Source: Nitrospinaceae bacterium
Lineage (GTDB): Bacteria > Nitrospinota > Nitrospinia > Nitrospinales > Nitrospinaceae
Direction: 5' to 3'
Assembly (NCBI GenBank): GCA_028278405.1
Contig: JANQEK010000015.1
Span: 153,184 to 217,183 of the forward strand
DNA: 64,000 nucleotides
Made by a program: the position numbers and the translations under genes. Below, piece after piece: positions 18,554-27,729 of this stretch; the stretch's first letter is position 1; every line of letters begins with the position of its first letter. The notes under the pieces are model-generated. The model had not been told where the DNA came from. It did no database searches and saw only the letters and a list, made by a program, of their open reading frames with translations.

Positions 18554-18899
18554 TAGCCCTCCTTCATATGCATTATGGAAAAACCACATTAGATTAATTA
18601 TGCCATAAAATATCGGATATCTATAAAAAGTGCTCTCAGCGTACAGATACTCAATTAAGGGGGTTTCTGCAAGCCTGTGCTGCCAGAATTACACGATGTT
18701 GATTCCATAGCGCTTGTTTCACCCTGGGGGTTGTGGTAAGCTATCGCCACAGCTCTGTATTGTATCTAAAATAATATAAAGCTCTATTTTTCAATTATTT
18801 AACTCACACGCTTCTGGACTGAAACAGGGGTGACCGCAAGGTTTCTGTGCCGGGACGAAGGGAGCGGTGGACTCAACCCAATTCTTTTAAGGAGAACGC
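18554..18899. other. Divergent intergenic region before rpsB
   Basis: This 346-base gap lies between the divergent protease and rpsB genes and must hold both promoters and the rpsB leader. The rpsB ATG is preceded by a strong TTAAGGAG site. AT-rich stretches around 18595-18640 and 18755-18805 could carry promoters, but I cannot name convincing -35/-10 boxes, and I see no RNA gene. Confidence 0.4.
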
Positions 18900-19859
18900 A
18901 TGTCAGAAATTACCATGAATCAACTGTTGGAGGCCGGGGTGCACTTTGGTCATCAGACCACGCGCTGGAATCCGAAAATGAAGAAGTACATTTACGGAGC
19001 GCGCAATGGCATCCATATCGTCAACCTCCAGAAAACGTTGACTCATTTCAAGGAAGCCGAAAAGTTTTTAATGAATATGGCGCAGCAGGGCAAAAAGATT
19101 TTGTTTGTTGCGACCAAAAAGCAGGCTCAGGACCTGATTGCCGAGCAGGCGGAACGGGCCGGGATGTACTACATCAATCAACGCTGGCTGGGTGGCACGC
19201 TCACCAACTTCGCCACCATTCGAAAAAGTATCCAGCGTCTGCTTGAACTGGAACGGTTGGAAGAAGAGACTCAGTTCGAACAGTTGCACAAGAAAGAAGC
19301 CCAGGAGAAGCGCAAGGAAATCGCCAAACTCAACAAATTCCTCAAAGGCATCAAGAACATGAAAGAGCACCCGGACGTCATGTTTGTGGTGGACACCCGT
19401 AAGGAACGCATTGCCATGGCGGAAGCGATCAAGCTGGGTATTAAAGTGGTAGCGATTGTAGACACCAACTGTGATCCGGACGGAATCGATTATGTGATTC
19501 CCGGGAATGATGACGCGATTCGATCGATAGATTTGTTTGCCAGCCGTATTGCGGATATCTGTATCGAAGGCCAGGAAGTTTATAAGGCTGTCCAGAAAGA
19601 AAAACAGGAAGCGGCCGCCAAGGAAGCTGCGGCCAAAGAAAAAGAAGCGGCAGCTGCCAAGGAAGCCGCGGCTAAGAAAGCCGCCGCTGCCGCCAAAAAG
19701 TCTTCTAAGGCAGAACCGAAAAAGGCTGCCGCCAAGAAGGCTGAAAGCCCGCCCGCTGCTGAGGAAACCGAAAACCCGGCCGCCGTCAAGGAAGAAGCCA
19801 AGGCCGACTCGGATTCGGATTCCAATGAAAGCGCTGAAGAAAAACCGGTTTCCGCCTGA
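18900..19859 (+). CDS. rpsB: 30S ribosomal protein S2 with long charged C-terminal extension
   Basis: The first 230 or so residues are a standard S2: [34 protein letters not shown] and [20 protein letters not shown] are diagnostic. The usual bacterial length is about 240-260 residues, but this protein has 319. The extra 85 or so residues are Ala/Lys/Glu-rich with repeated EAAAK-like units ([20 protein letters not shown]), predicted to form a long charged helix, followed by an acidic, serine-rich end. Extensions of this kind occur in S2 of some lineages; a function is not known to me. The strong TTAAGGAG site suits a ribosomal gene. tsf follows, the standard pair. Confidence 0.97.
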   Translation: MSEITMNQLLEAGVHFGHQTTRWNPKMKKYIYGARNGIHIVNLQKTLTHFKEAEKFLMNMAQQGKKILFVATKKQAQDLIAEQAERAGMYYINQRWLGGTLTNFATIRKSIQRLLELERLEEETQFEQLHKKEAQEKRKEIAKLNKFLKGIKNMKEHPDVMFVVDTRKERIAMAEAIKLGIKVVAIVDTNCDPDGIDYVIPGNDDAIRSIDLFASRIADICIEGQEVYKAVQKEKQEAAAKEAAAKEKEAAAAKEAAAKKAAAAAKKSSKAEPKKAAAKKAESPPAAEETENPAAVKEEAKADSDSDSNESAEEKPVSA

Positions 19860-19940
19860 GGGAACGATGGGGTCATTCCCGGGTTCGCGCCAGGGGGAAA
19901 TCCTTATTTCACAATTAATGTTATTGAGCGGTAGAGGGTT

Positions 19941-19959
19941 CCGATAATCAGATTATCGG
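19941..19959. promoter_or_regulatory. Hairpin or operator in the rpsB-tsf gap
   Basis: CCGATAAT-CAG-ATTATCGG is a perfect inverted repeat with 8-base arms and a 3-base loop, in the 210-base gap between rpsB and tsf. No T run follows, so it is not a classical terminator. It may be an RNA structure that sets the S2 to EF-Ts ratio, or a protein site. The rest of the gap shows nothing else clear. Confidence 0.4.
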
Positions 19960-20070
19960 TCACCCCGGATCACCGGATCTGAACCCACGGTCCAACGGAT
20001 GAGTGCGGGGCAGAGGCCGCCGCCGATTGAATAAATCTTTTGTAAAAATAGACATAGGAGAATTTGGAGA

Positions 20071-20664
20071 ATGGAAGTAACAGCGGATATGGTCAAAACG
20101 CTTCGTCAGCAGTCCGGAGCGGGGATTATGGAATGTAAAAACGCGCTCAAGGAAACCCAGGGCGATATTGAAGAGGCGATTACCTTTCTGCGTAAGAAAG
20201 GCATGGCGAAAGCCGATAAAAAAGGCGACCGGACGACTGGAGACGGTTCGATCGGCGCCTATATTCATGCAGGCAACAAGATCGGTGTGCTGGTCAACCT
20301 CCAGTGTGAAACCGACTTCGTCGCCAACACGGATGATTTTAAGGATCTGTTGAAAGATATTGCCATGCACATTGCCGCCACCAAACCGCGGTTTATTTCG
20401 CGTGACGACGTGACGCAGGAAGTGTTGGATCAGGAGCGGGAAATTTTCGCCCATCAGGCACGCGAATCTGGCAAGCCGGAGAACATTATCGACAAGATCG
20501 TCGACGGCAAAATGTCGAAGTTCTATGAGGAGAATTGTCTGCTCGATCAGGCGTTCATTAAAGATGGCGATTTGACTATTCAGGAATTGATCAAACAGAG
20601 GATTGCCAAGCTGGGAGAAAATATCACGGTCGGGGATTTTACCCGTTTTGAAATCAACAAATAA
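20071..20664 (+). CDS. tsf: Translation elongation factor Ts (short form)
   Basis: EF-Ts exchanges GDP for GTP on EF-Tu. The start has the diagnostic N-terminal domain [21 protein letters not shown], followed by the core with [21 protein letters not shown]. The protein is 197 residues, against about 280 in E. coli, so it has the compact form with one core subdomain, as in Thermus and cyanobacteria. It ends with an [10 protein letters not shown] segment. A GGAG site precedes the ATG. pyrH follows 17 bases later. Confidence 0.97.
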   Translation: MEVTADMVKTLRQQSGAGIMECKNALKETQGDIEEAITFLRKKGMAKADKKGDRTTGDGSIGAYIHAGNKIGVLVNLQCETDFVANTDDFKDLLKDIAMHIAATKPRFISRDDVTQEVLDQEREIFAHQARESGKPENIIDKIVDGKMSKFYEENCLLDQAFIKDGDLTIQELIKQRIAKLGENITVGDFTRFEINK

Positions 20665-20681
20665 ACCACAAGGGAGCTTCT

Positions 20682-21404
20682 TTGGACAAGCCCATTTACA
20701 AACGGGTTCTACTCAAACTCGGTGGGGAAAGCCTGGCGGCTGAAAACGGCGGGTTCGGCATCGACCAATCGGCGCTCAACGACATTGCTGCGGAAGTGGC
20801 GGAAGCCAAGAACATGGGCGTGGAGATTGCCATCGTCATCGGCGGCGGCAACATCCTGCGCGGCGCTACCGCCAGTAGTCTGGGAATGGAACGCGTGACC
20901 GCCGATTATATGGGTATGCTGGCTACAGTGATCAACAGCCTGGCTCTGCAAAACGCTTTGGAGAGCAACGGTGTCCCGACACGGGTGTTGACGGCTCTGG
21001 AGATTCGGCAGGTGGCCGAACCTTATGTCCGGCGGCGGGCGATCCGGCATCTGGAAAAAGGCCGCGTGGTGATTTTCGCCGCAGGTACCGGCAACCCTTA
21101 CTTCACGACAGACACGGCGGCTTCCCTGCGCGCCATTGAAATTGAAGCCCAGGTTATTTTCAAGGCCACTAAAGTCGATGGTGTGTACTCCGCCGATCCG
21201 ATGAAAGATGCCGAGGCGACCAAATTTACCGAGTTGTCTTACATTGAGCTACTGAACAAAGGGCTCAAAGTAATGGACTCCACTTCCGTGTCCCTGTGTA
21301 TGGATAATAAGCTGCCGATGGTTATTTTCAACGTACAACAGAAAGACAGTATCAAGCGGGTGCTTTTGGGAGAAAAAATAGGAACCACTGTTGGGTCAAA
21401 TTGA
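20682..21404 (+). CDS. pyrH: Uridylate kinase
   Basis: PyrH phosphorylates UMP to UDP and is a hexameric amino-acid-kinase-fold enzyme. The 240-residue product begins [13 protein letters not shown] and has the glycine-rich [25 protein letters not shown] and [16 protein letters not shown] segments of the family. The start is a TTG, supported by the AAGGGAG site at the right distance; no closer ATG fits the conserved N terminus. The stop lies one base before the frr ATG. The tsf-pyrH-frr order is conserved in bacteria. Confidence 0.97.
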   Translation: MDKPIYKRVLLKLGGESLAAENGGFGIDQSALNDIAAEVAEAKNMGVEIAIVIGGGNILRGATASSLGMERVTADYMGMLATVINSLALQNALESNGVPTRVLTALEIRQVAEPYVRRRAIRHLEKGRVVIFAAGTGNPYFTTDTAASLRAIEIEAQVIFKATKVDGVYSADPMKDAEATKFTELSYIELLNKGLKVMDSTSVSLCMDNKLPMVIFNVQQKDSIKRVLLGEKIGTTVGSN

Positions 21405-21405
21405 T

Positions 21406-21960
21406 ATGGAAATTCAAATAAAAGATTCGGAACATAAAATGAAAGCTTCCATCGATCACCTGCACACGGAGTTGGGCAAGGTGAGAACCGGCCGCGCTTC
21501 GGTCGCCCTGGTGGAGGACATCAAGGTTGATTATTACGGCAACCCAACTCCGCTGGCACAAGCCGCGACCTTGGGAGTACCGGACAGCAAAACCATTTCC
21601 ATCGCTCCCTGGGACGCGACAATGTTGCCGGTGATCGAAAAAGCGATTCAAGGCTCGGATCTGGGATTGACTCCTTCCAACGATGGTAAGGTCATCCGCC
21701 TGACCATTCCCCCGCTGACCACCGAACGGCGGCAACAACTCACCAAGGTGGTCAAGAAGTATGGCGAAGATTGTAAAATCGCCATCCGCAATATCCGGCG
21801 CGAATTTAACGATAAACTCAAGGCCATGGAAAAGGAACATTCCATTTCTAAGGATGAGGAGCGCAAGGGTCACGACGAAATCCAGAAAACCACCGACAAG
21901 TATGTGGCCGAGGTGGATAAGATCGTTCAGGGCAAGGAAAAAGATGTCCTGGAAGGTTGA
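21406..21960 (+). CDS. frr: Ribosome recycling factor
   Basis: RRF splits post-termination ribosomes together with EF-G. From the ATG at 21406 the protein has 184 residues, matching the usual 185. Family signatures are GKVRTGRASVALVEDIKVDYYG, split here as GKVRTGRAS and DYYGNPTPLAQ, and the late VKKYGEDCKIAIRNIRRE. An in-frame TTG at 21391 lies inside pyrH and is less likely. It has a weak ribosome site, so coupling to pyrH translation is likely. Confidence 0.96.
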   Translation: MEIQIKDSEHKMKASIDHLHTELGKVRTGRASVALVEDIKVDYYGNPTPLAQAATLGVPDSKTISIAPWDATMLPVIEKAIQGSDLGLTPSNDGKVIRLTIPPLTTERRQQLTKVVKKYGEDCKIAIRNIRREFNDKLKAMEKEHSISKDEERKGHDEIQKTTDKYVAEVDKIVQGKEKDVLEG

Positions 21961-22057
21961 TGGATGCCTTATAATATTGATAAGCTGAAATGAAGGCCTT
22001 GCCCCGCTTGGCCGGACTCTGTTTTGCTGAATCGATCCAAGACCATGGAGATTCCCC

Positions 22058-22813
22058 TTGCCTGACCCTGCCTTAATGAACCAAATTGATCTCAAGCGTC
22101 TGCCGCGCCATATCGCCATTATCATGGACGGCAACGGTCGCTGGGCCAAAAAGAATATGCTTCCGCGCGTGGAAGGTCACCGCCGGGGCGTCAAAACCGT
22201 CGACAAAATCGTTACTTTGTGCGCTGAAATGCACATCGAGGCGTTGACCCTGTATTCTTTCTCCGACGAAAACTGGAACCGCCCTCGTTCCGAAGTCGAC
22301 GCGCTCATGAAAATTCTGGACCGGTACCTGAACAAGGAATTGGAACGGATGAAACGGGAGAATATCCGGTTCAACACCATCGGGCGCATTTATGAACTAC
22401 CACCGGCCATTCAAGAACTGATCCATCACGCGGAAGACTACACCCGAAGCAACGATGGTTTGACACTGACCCTGGCCCTCAGTTATGGAGGGCGTCAGGA
22501 AATCGTTGATGCGGTTAAAAAAATTGCCAGGCAGGTGAAGGAAGGAAGCCTGCCTATCGAGGATATCGATTTCCCCGTTCTGGAAAGCAGTTTGTACACG
22601 CACGATCTTCCGGAGCCGGACCTGCTGATCCGCACCAGCGGCGAAAAACGAATCAGCAATTTTCTCCTGTATCAAATGGCCTACACCGAATTGCATTACA
22701 CCCAGGTGTTGTGGCCGCAGTTCACGGAAGACGATCTGCTTAAAGCCATCATCGATTTCCAGGGCCGGGAACGGCGGTTCGGAATGATCGGCGACCAGAT
22801 CGTTAAAGCCTGA
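22058..22813 (+). CDS. uppS: Isoprenyl transferase (undecaprenyl diphosphate synthase)
   Basis: UppS condenses isopentenyl diphosphate in cis to make the C55 carrier lipid for peptidoglycan and O-antigen. The 251-residue protein has the signature HIAIIMDGNGRWAKK, the SxxNW-type segment SDENWNRP and the late LLIRTSGEKRISNFLLYQ. The TTG start at 22058 has a GGAG six bases upstream; an in-frame ATG at 22076 lacks such a site. It is followed by cdsA and dxr, the common frr-uppS-cdsA-dxr order. Confidence 0.95.
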   Translation: MPDPALMNQIDLKRLPRHIAIIMDGNGRWAKKNMLPRVEGHRRGVKTVDKIVTLCAEMHIEALTLYSFSDENWNRPRSEVDALMKILDRYLNKELERMKRENIRFNTIGRIYELPPAIQELIHHAEDYTRSNDGLTLTLALSYGGRQEIVDAVKKIARQVKEGSLPIEDIDFPVLESSLYTHDLPEPDLLIRTSGEKRISNFLLYQMAYTELHYTQVLWPQFTEDDLLKAIIDFQGRERRFGMIGDQIVKA

Positions 22814-22874
22814 CGTTACTCCTAGCACATACCCTTTACATTGCCATGTATGTATTGAAACCGGAGAGCACCGA

Positions 22875-23660
22875 GTGAAGCGCGTATTGAGTGGACTGGT
22901 TCTGATTCCTATTGTCCTGGGCATTGTTCAGTACGGCTCACCACTGTTGTTTGTGGCGCTCGTTACCACCGCCGTATTGGTGGGATGGTTTGAATACGTT
23001 CGGTTGATCGGCCACATGGGAACCCGGATCAATCCCGTAATCGGCGGGATACTGTGCCTGCTGCTTGTTTATTGTTTTTATCGCAACGATTTTTATCTGA
23101 TCTGGCTTGCGGCGTGCCTTATCTCGTTATTCATCACCTGGTATGCTTCCGGGTCTGCATTGGAGGATGCGGTTAATCAGGTTGCTTATTCATTTCTAGG
23201 TATCGTTTATGTTTCCGGGTTGATGAGTTACTTTATTCTTCTGCGCGGAATGGAGCATGGCAATCATATTCTCTTCTACCTCTTTATGGTGATCTGGTCG
23301 GGCGATACGGCCGCTTACTTTATCGGGAAAACTATTGGGAAAACGCCGCTTGCACCCAGGATCAGTCCCGGCAAAACCCTTGAAGGTTCGGCAGCAGGAC
23401 TGGTCGGAAGCGTGGCCGGAGGAGTCGCCGCGCAACTGCTGTTTTTTGAGACTCTTCCGCTAAACCATTGTTTGATTGTGGCCTTATTATGCGGTACCAT
23501 GGGTCAAATAGGAGATCTTGCCGAGTCCCTCTTCAAGCGCCGGGCCGGAGTTAAAGATTCCGGATCATTGATCCCCGGTCATGGAGGAGTTCTGGACCGG
23601 CTGGACAGCCTGATGTTTGCCGGCCCCGCATTTTATATTTACCATGCAATGTTTTTGTGA
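22875..23660 (+). CDS. cdsA: Phosphatidate cytidylyltransferase
   Basis: CdsA makes CDP-diacylglycerol from phosphatidate and CTP at the inner membrane, the entry to phospholipid head-group synthesis. The 261-residue protein is highly hydrophobic with about seven membrane segments. The C-terminal signature is intact: SLFKRRAGVKDSGSLIPGHG followed by GVLDRLDSL, with the metal-binding aspartates. The start is GTG after a GGAGA site. It lies between uppS and dxr. Confidence 0.95.
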   Translation: MKRVLSGLVLIPIVLGIVQYGSPLLFVALVTTAVLVGWFEYVRLIGHMGTRINPVIGGILCLLLVYCFYRNDFYLIWLAACLISLFITWYASGSALEDAVNQVAYSFLGIVYVSGLMSYFILLRGMEHGNHILFYLFMVIWSGDTAAYFIGKTIGKTPLAPRISPGKTLEGSAAGLVGSVAGGVAAQLLFFETLPLNHCLIVALLCGTMGQIGDLAESLFKRRAGVKDSGSLIPGHGGVLDRLDSLMFAGPAFYIYHAMFL

Positions 23661-23745
23661 GCGACTGAGGGTTTTTTAAGATTTTTGTAAGATTGTGGCT
23701 TATCCTGTTGGCGAATAGTAGCGAACCTAATGACAGCGGGCACTT

Positions 23746-24897
23746 ATGAAAAAAATTTCCATCCTCGGATCAACCGGATCCATTGGCGTCAATACACTGG
23801 ATGTTGTAGACCGCAACCCTGGAAAGTTTGAAATCTGGGGCCTCGCCGCCGGCAACAATATTGAATTACTTGCGCAGCAAACCCGAAAATTCAAACCCAA
23901 AATAATTTCTCTGCAAGACCCATCGCGTCTGGGAGAATTGCGTGCTTTGCTCGGCGATCACAAAGTGGAAATCGTTGCCGGTGAATCAGGCGCGACTCAG
24001 GTTGCCACGCTTCCGGAAATCGATCTCGTCGTTTCAGGCATGGTCGGGTGTGCTGGCTTGGTACCTACGCACGCCGCAGTAAGTGCCGGGAAAACCCTGG
24101 CGCTGGCCAACAAGGAAACCCTGGTGGTCGCCGGTGAACTGGTCCTGAAGGCGGCACAAGGCAAGAGCGACATCATTCCCGTCGACAGCGAGCACAGCGC
24201 GATTCTGCAGGCCTTGAACGGTGAAAACCGGGATCGGGTCAAACGCATCATCCTGACCGCATCAGGCGGACCGTTCCGAACCTATTCACTGACGCAGATG
24301 GAACATGTGACGGTTAAGGACGCGCTCAATCATCCCAACTGGGACATGGGTAACAAGATCACCATCGACTCCGCCACCATGATGAACAAGGGACTGGAGT
24401 ATATCGAAGCCAAGTGGCTGTTCGGACTGGAAACGCAGGTGGACATTATCGTGCATGCACAAAGCATCGTGCATTCGATGATCGAATTTGTGGACACCTC
24501 AATCATTGCGCAACTCGGAATTCCCGACATGCGCGTACCCATCGCCTACGCGTTGTCGTATCCGGACCGGATCGACTGTACCCTGGCCTCTCTCGATTTG
24601 TCGGCGTTGTCGAAACTCACGTTTGAACCGCCGGATTACACGCGTTTCCCCTGTCTCCAGCTGGCGAAGGATGCAATGGAAATCGGCCAGACCATGCCCG
24701 CCGTGCTCAACGGCGCCAACGAGATCGCCGTACAGGCCTTTCTGGATGAGCAGATCCCCTACAAGGATATCCCCGAGATCATCCGCATGGCCATGCACAA
24801 TCACGACACCCGGCCGATCACCTGTATCGAAGATGTCCTGGAAGCGGACCGGTGGGCCCGCGAAGAAACCCGCAAACTGATAACAGTTACCCTTTAG
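23746..24897 (+). CDS. dxr: 1-deoxy-D-xylulose-5-phosphate reductoisomerase
   Basis: Dxr catalyses the first committed MEP-pathway step, from DXP to methylerythritol phosphate, with NADPH. The 383-residue protein begins with the NADPH loop ILGSTGSIGVNTLDV and has ALANKETLVVAGE, PVDSEHSAILQ with the metal and substrate residues, and NKGLEYIEAKWLF. Together with ispF (next gene) and ispE (62784) it shows that isoprenoids are made by the MEP route. The site-2 protease gene rseP, which often follows dxr, is absent here. Confidence 0.97.
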   Translation: MKKISILGSTGSIGVNTLDVVDRNPGKFEIWGLAAGNNIELLAQQTRKFKPKIISLQDPSRLGELRALLGDHKVEIVAGESGATQVATLPEIDLVVSGMVGCAGLVPTHAAVSAGKTLALANKETLVVAGELVLKAAQGKSDIIPVDSEHSAILQALNGENRDRVKRIILTASGGPFRTYSLTQMEHVTVKDALNHPNWDMGNKITIDSATMMNKGLEYIEAKWLFGLETQVDIIVHAQSIVHSMIEFVDTSIIAQLGIPDMRVPIAYALSYPDRIDCTLASLDLSALSKLTFEPPDYTRFPCLQLAKDAMEIGQTMPAVLNGANEIAVQAFLDEQIPYKDIPEIIRMAMHNHDTRPITCIEDVLEADRWAREETRKLITVTL

Positions 24898-24957
24898 ATT
24901 GATCGGCATCACCCTCCGGCAGCTTCTGTATGATGCTGCCGTGGAAGAACCTCACTA

Positions 24958-25440
24958 ATGACCACTTTCAGAATCGGTAATGGATACGATGTGCACCGCC
25001 TGGTTGAAGGCCGCAAGCTGATCCTCGGCGGTGTGAACATCCCGCACGATAAAGGACTCGACGGTCATAGCGATGCGGATGCGTTGTGCCATGCGATTTG
25101 TGACGCGTTGTTGGGAGCGGTCGGAGCGGGGGATATCGGTCATCACTTCCCGGATACCGATCCGCAATGGAAGGGTATCTCAAGTCTTCTGCTGCTGGAA
25201 AAGGTCGGGCAAGTGGTGAAAGAGCAGGGGTATCAGGTGAGTAATACCGATGCCACCATCGTTGCGCAGAATCCAAAACTCGCGCCTCACTTGGACAAGA
25301 TGAAACAGAACATCTCTAAAGCGCTGGCCATCGGCCCCGCACAGGTGAACGTTAAAGCCACCACCACCGAAAAACTCGGCTTCCCCGGCCGCGAAGAGGG
25401 CATCGCCGTCGATGCTGTTGCGTTAGTGGAGAAGATGTAA
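24958..25440 (+). CDS. ispF: 2-C-methyl-D-erythritol 2,4-cyclodiphosphate synthase
   Basis: IspF cyclises CDP-methylerythritol 2-phosphate to the 2,4-cyclodiphosphate, releasing CMP. The 160-residue length is typical. The zinc ligands are in GNGYDVHRL (Asp-x-His), and [19 protein letters not shown] and [11 protein letters not shown] carry the other active-site histidine and aspartates; the late [18 protein letters not shown] is diagnostic. It follows dxr by 60 bases on the same strand and is probably the last gene of the rpsB-ispF run. Confidence 0.97.
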   Translation: MTTFRIGNGYDVHRLVEGRKLILGGVNIPHDKGLDGHSDADALCHAICDALLGAVGAGDIGHHFPDTDPQWKGISSLLLLEKVGQVVKEQGYQVSNTDATIVAQNPKLAPHLDKMKQNISKALAIGPAQVNVKATTTEKLGFPGREEGIAVDAVALVEKM

Positions 25441-25510
25441 TTTCAAAACTGCGCCCGGAGAATCACATTTGCCGTTAACCGTCAGCAAGCTCCCTCTCCG
25501 GGGAGGAGGG

Positions 25511-25702
25511 CTAGAGGCCGCCCGGAATGTGGTCGTCGTCCTTGCGTTCGATTTTTGAAAGCCGTTCTTCCGTGGTTTTTTTAACCGAGTCGAGTGTGCG
25601 GTCCATTTCCTTCATTTTGTCCACCATCCACATCAATTCATCCATCGTGAACTTGCCTTCGGATTTAACTTTGGTCTTTAAAACATCATAAGTCAGTCCC
25701 AT
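25511..25702 (-). CDS. Small coiled-coil protein of unknown function
   Basis: I do not recognise this gene. It encodes 63 residues, and a TGGAGGTG site precedes the ATG, which supports a real gene. It has an N-terminal part with GKFTMDELMWMVDKMKEMD followed by a charged helix that could form a coiled coil, and an acidic end (RKDDDHIPGGL). There is no membrane segment and no cysteine. It is convergent with ispF. A GC-rich imperfect inverted repeat lies just past its stop. Confidence 0.6.
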   Translation of the reverse strand: MGLTYDVLKTKVKSEGKFTMDELMWMVDKMKEMDRTLDSVKKTTEERLSKIERKDDDHIPGGL

Positions 25703-26076
25703 GGGACACCTCCATTCATACAGCCCGCCGCACCCGAGAGGGTGTGCCGCCAGAGCCTTTCAAGCATGTCCCCCCCCAGCATTTATGTACTATATAAATA
25801 TGGCTCCTGATTGCTCCAAGCGCTTGTTTCTTTTAAGGTTTTATAGGCTTGGGGCCTCCAGCAAGGCGTATTTCAATGGCTATCGGAATATACCAAAAAT
25901 GCAGAAAAATAATCTCCTCCGATAATTTTGCCCGTTTCAGGCCTCTTCCCAACTCTCTCTTTTTGTGCTAAATTCTCTAATTCCGAAGTTTTGGCTTCGC
26001 CTGGTTTTTCAACACCAACCCATCCAGGGTTTGAATCCAATACATCCCCGACACTCGTTATTGATGGATTGCATCT
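25703..26076. other. Intergenic region before the FAS-like operon
   Basis: This 374-base stretch separates the divergent small coiled-coil gene and the KAS gene and should hold the promoter of the lipid operon. A CAAGCGCTTG palindrome sits at 25817-25826 and AT-rich patches at 25785-25800 and 25850-25925. I cannot name a convincing promoter, riboswitch or RNA gene. Confidence 0.4.
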
Positions 26077-27315
26077 ATGCGGCCTGAGGACCGTATTGTC
26101 ATTACAGGAATCGGCCTGACAGCGCCCAACGGCAACTCGCTGAAGGAATTCCGCAAGAGTCTGCTCGAGGGACGTTCCGGCGTCACCCGCTTTGAGACCC
26201 GTTTCATGGGCGAAGTGCTGGCCGGGGTGTGCGATTTCGACGAACTCAAATATCAAAAAAAGAAAAGTCTCCGGCGCGGTACCCGCGCGGGTTCGATCGC
26301 CATCTACTGTTCGCAGGAAGCCGTGGCGGATTCCGGAATCGCCTTCGACACGGTCGACAAATCCCGTGTCGGCGTCTATCTCGGTACCACCGAGCACGGC
26401 AATGTGGAGACGGAGAACGAAGTTCACGCCATCAGCAAATACGACTACGATACCAAGTACTGGTCGCATCACCACAACCCGCGGACCGTGGCCAACAACC
26501 CGGCGGGTGAAGTGACACTCAACATGGGCATCACCGGACCGCACTATGCTATCGGGGCGGCCTGTGCGGCAGGCAACCTGGGCATCATCCAGGGGGCGCA
26601 GATGCTGCGGTTGGGCGAGGCGGATCTGGCTCTGGCCGGTGGCGTTTCCGAAAGCATTCACACCTTCGGCATTTTCGCCAGTTTCAAGAGCGAGGGAGCA
26701 TTGGCTGAGCACTCGGACCCCGTCAAGGCAAGCCGTCCGTTCGACAAGAACCGCAACGGTATTGTGTGTTCCGAAGGTGGATGTGTCTACACCCTCGAGC
26801 GCCTGTCGGATGCGGAGGCCCGGGGCGCAAAAATTTATGGGGAAATCATAGGGCATGCCAGCAACTCGGACGCCTTTGACTATATCCTCCCGGAGCCGGG
26901 CAGGCAGGCTGAATGCATGCGGCTGGCGCTGGACCGCGCCGGCTTGAAACCGGAGGATATCGATATTCTCAATACCCATGCCACCGCCACCCAGCTGGGT
27001 GATATCCAGGAAAGCAAGGCGGTGCGCGACGTATTCGGCATGGAGGGCCGCACACGAATCAATAATACAAAGAGTTATCTGGGGCATACCATGGGGGCGG
27101 CAGGGGCGCTGGAGTTGACCGGAAATCTGCCGGCTTTCGAGGACGGCTATGTTCACCCGACCATCAACCTTGACGAAATCGACCCGGAATGCCAGCTCAA
27201 AAACCTGGTGGCGAACACGCCGGAGCTGCTGGATAACGTGAGTATTATCATGAACAATTCGTTCGGAATGTTCGGCATCAATTCCGTCTTGATTGTCCGT
27301 AAATACCAAAAATAG
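26077..27315 (+). CDS. Beta-ketoacyl-ACP synthase (KAS II-like), first gene of the FAS-like operon
   Basis: A 412-residue elongating condensing enzyme. It should join malonyl-ACP to an acyl-ACP. The Cys-His-His triad is complete: Cys163 in GAACAAGN, His301 in NTHATATQLGD and His337 in KSYLGHTMGAAG, with Lys332 in place. It is thus a catalytically competent KAS, not a chain-length factor. Its neighbours (ACP, two FAD oxidoreductases, FabG-, FabZ- and FabI-like genes) form a self-contained elongation set, so it is probably specialised and distinct from the housekeeping FabF, which is not in this window. The chain it extends cannot be read from sequence. Confidence 0.93.
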   Translation: MRPEDRIVITGIGLTAPNGNSLKEFRKSLLEGRSGVTRFETRFMGEVLAGVCDFDELKYQKKKSLRRGTRAGSIAIYCSQEAVADSGIAFDTVDKSRVGVYLGTTEHGNVETENEVHAISKYDYDTKYWSHHHNPRTVANNPAGEVTLNMGITGPHYAIGAACAAGNLGIIQGAQMLRLGEADLALAGGVSESIHTFGIFASFKSEGALAEHSDPVKASRPFDKNRNGIVCSEGGCVYTLERLSDAEARGAKIYGEIIGHASNSDAFDYILPEPGRQAECMRLALDRAGLKPEDIDILNTHATATQLGDIQESKAVRDVFGMEGRTRINNTKSYLGHTMGAAGALELTGNLPAFEDGYVHPTINLDEIDPECQLKNLVANTPELLDNVSIIMNNSFGMFGINSVLIVRKYQK

Positions 27316-27369
27316 TCTTGAAATTCAGGTAGTTTTGGCCTACCATCAAACTTTAGGAGAACGCGCCGA

Positions 27370-27633
27370 ATGACCAGGGAACAAGTTCGACAAGCCATCC
27401 TCAATATCATCTCCGACATTGCTCCGGATGAAGATTTAGGTTCCATCAAAGACGAAGAAAAACTGAGAGACCAGTTTGATCTGGACTCGATGGATTTCCT
27501 CGATATCGTGATGGAACTGCGTAAACGCTTCAATCTGGAAGTGCCTGAAAAGGATTACCAGGAACTGGTGTCAATGGCGAGCAGTGTCGAGTATCTGTTC
27601 CCGCGCCTGAAAGACGACGAATTGGTCAGTTGA
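27370..27633 (+). CDS. Acyl carrier protein of the FAS-like operon
   Basis: An 87-residue carrier protein. The 4'-phosphopantetheine attachment serine is Ser40 in FDLDSMDFLDIVMEL. The surrounding helix II is acidic as expected. It is slightly longer than the usual 77-80 residues, with an extended C terminus (LFPRLKDDELVS). Its TTAGGAG site is strong. The DSMDF wording, rather than DSLD, and the cluster position indicate a dedicated carrier for this pathway. Confidence 0.92.
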   Translation: MTREQVRQAILNIISDIAPDEDLGSIKDEEKLRDQFDLDSMDFLDIVMELRKRFNLEVPEKDYQELVSMASSVEYLFPRLKDDELVS

Positions 27634-27729
27634 AGCCGTTTCGGGATTTTTCCCGGCCTTCCCTGCGATACCGACCCCCTACCGCTCACGCGGTTTACTT
27701 GATTCCCAGCCTCAATTACAATCAAGACC

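Noticed and set aside
18709..25830. Shared 12-mer AGCGCTTGTTTC at 18709 and 25819 as a common regulator site
   Set aside because: In a 64 kb window many 12-mer pairs are expected by chance, and the surroundings do not match.
25873..27309. Open frame of about 478 codons antisense to the KAS gene
   Set aside because: The opposite strand encodes a KAS with a complete active site; the antisense frame has no family features.
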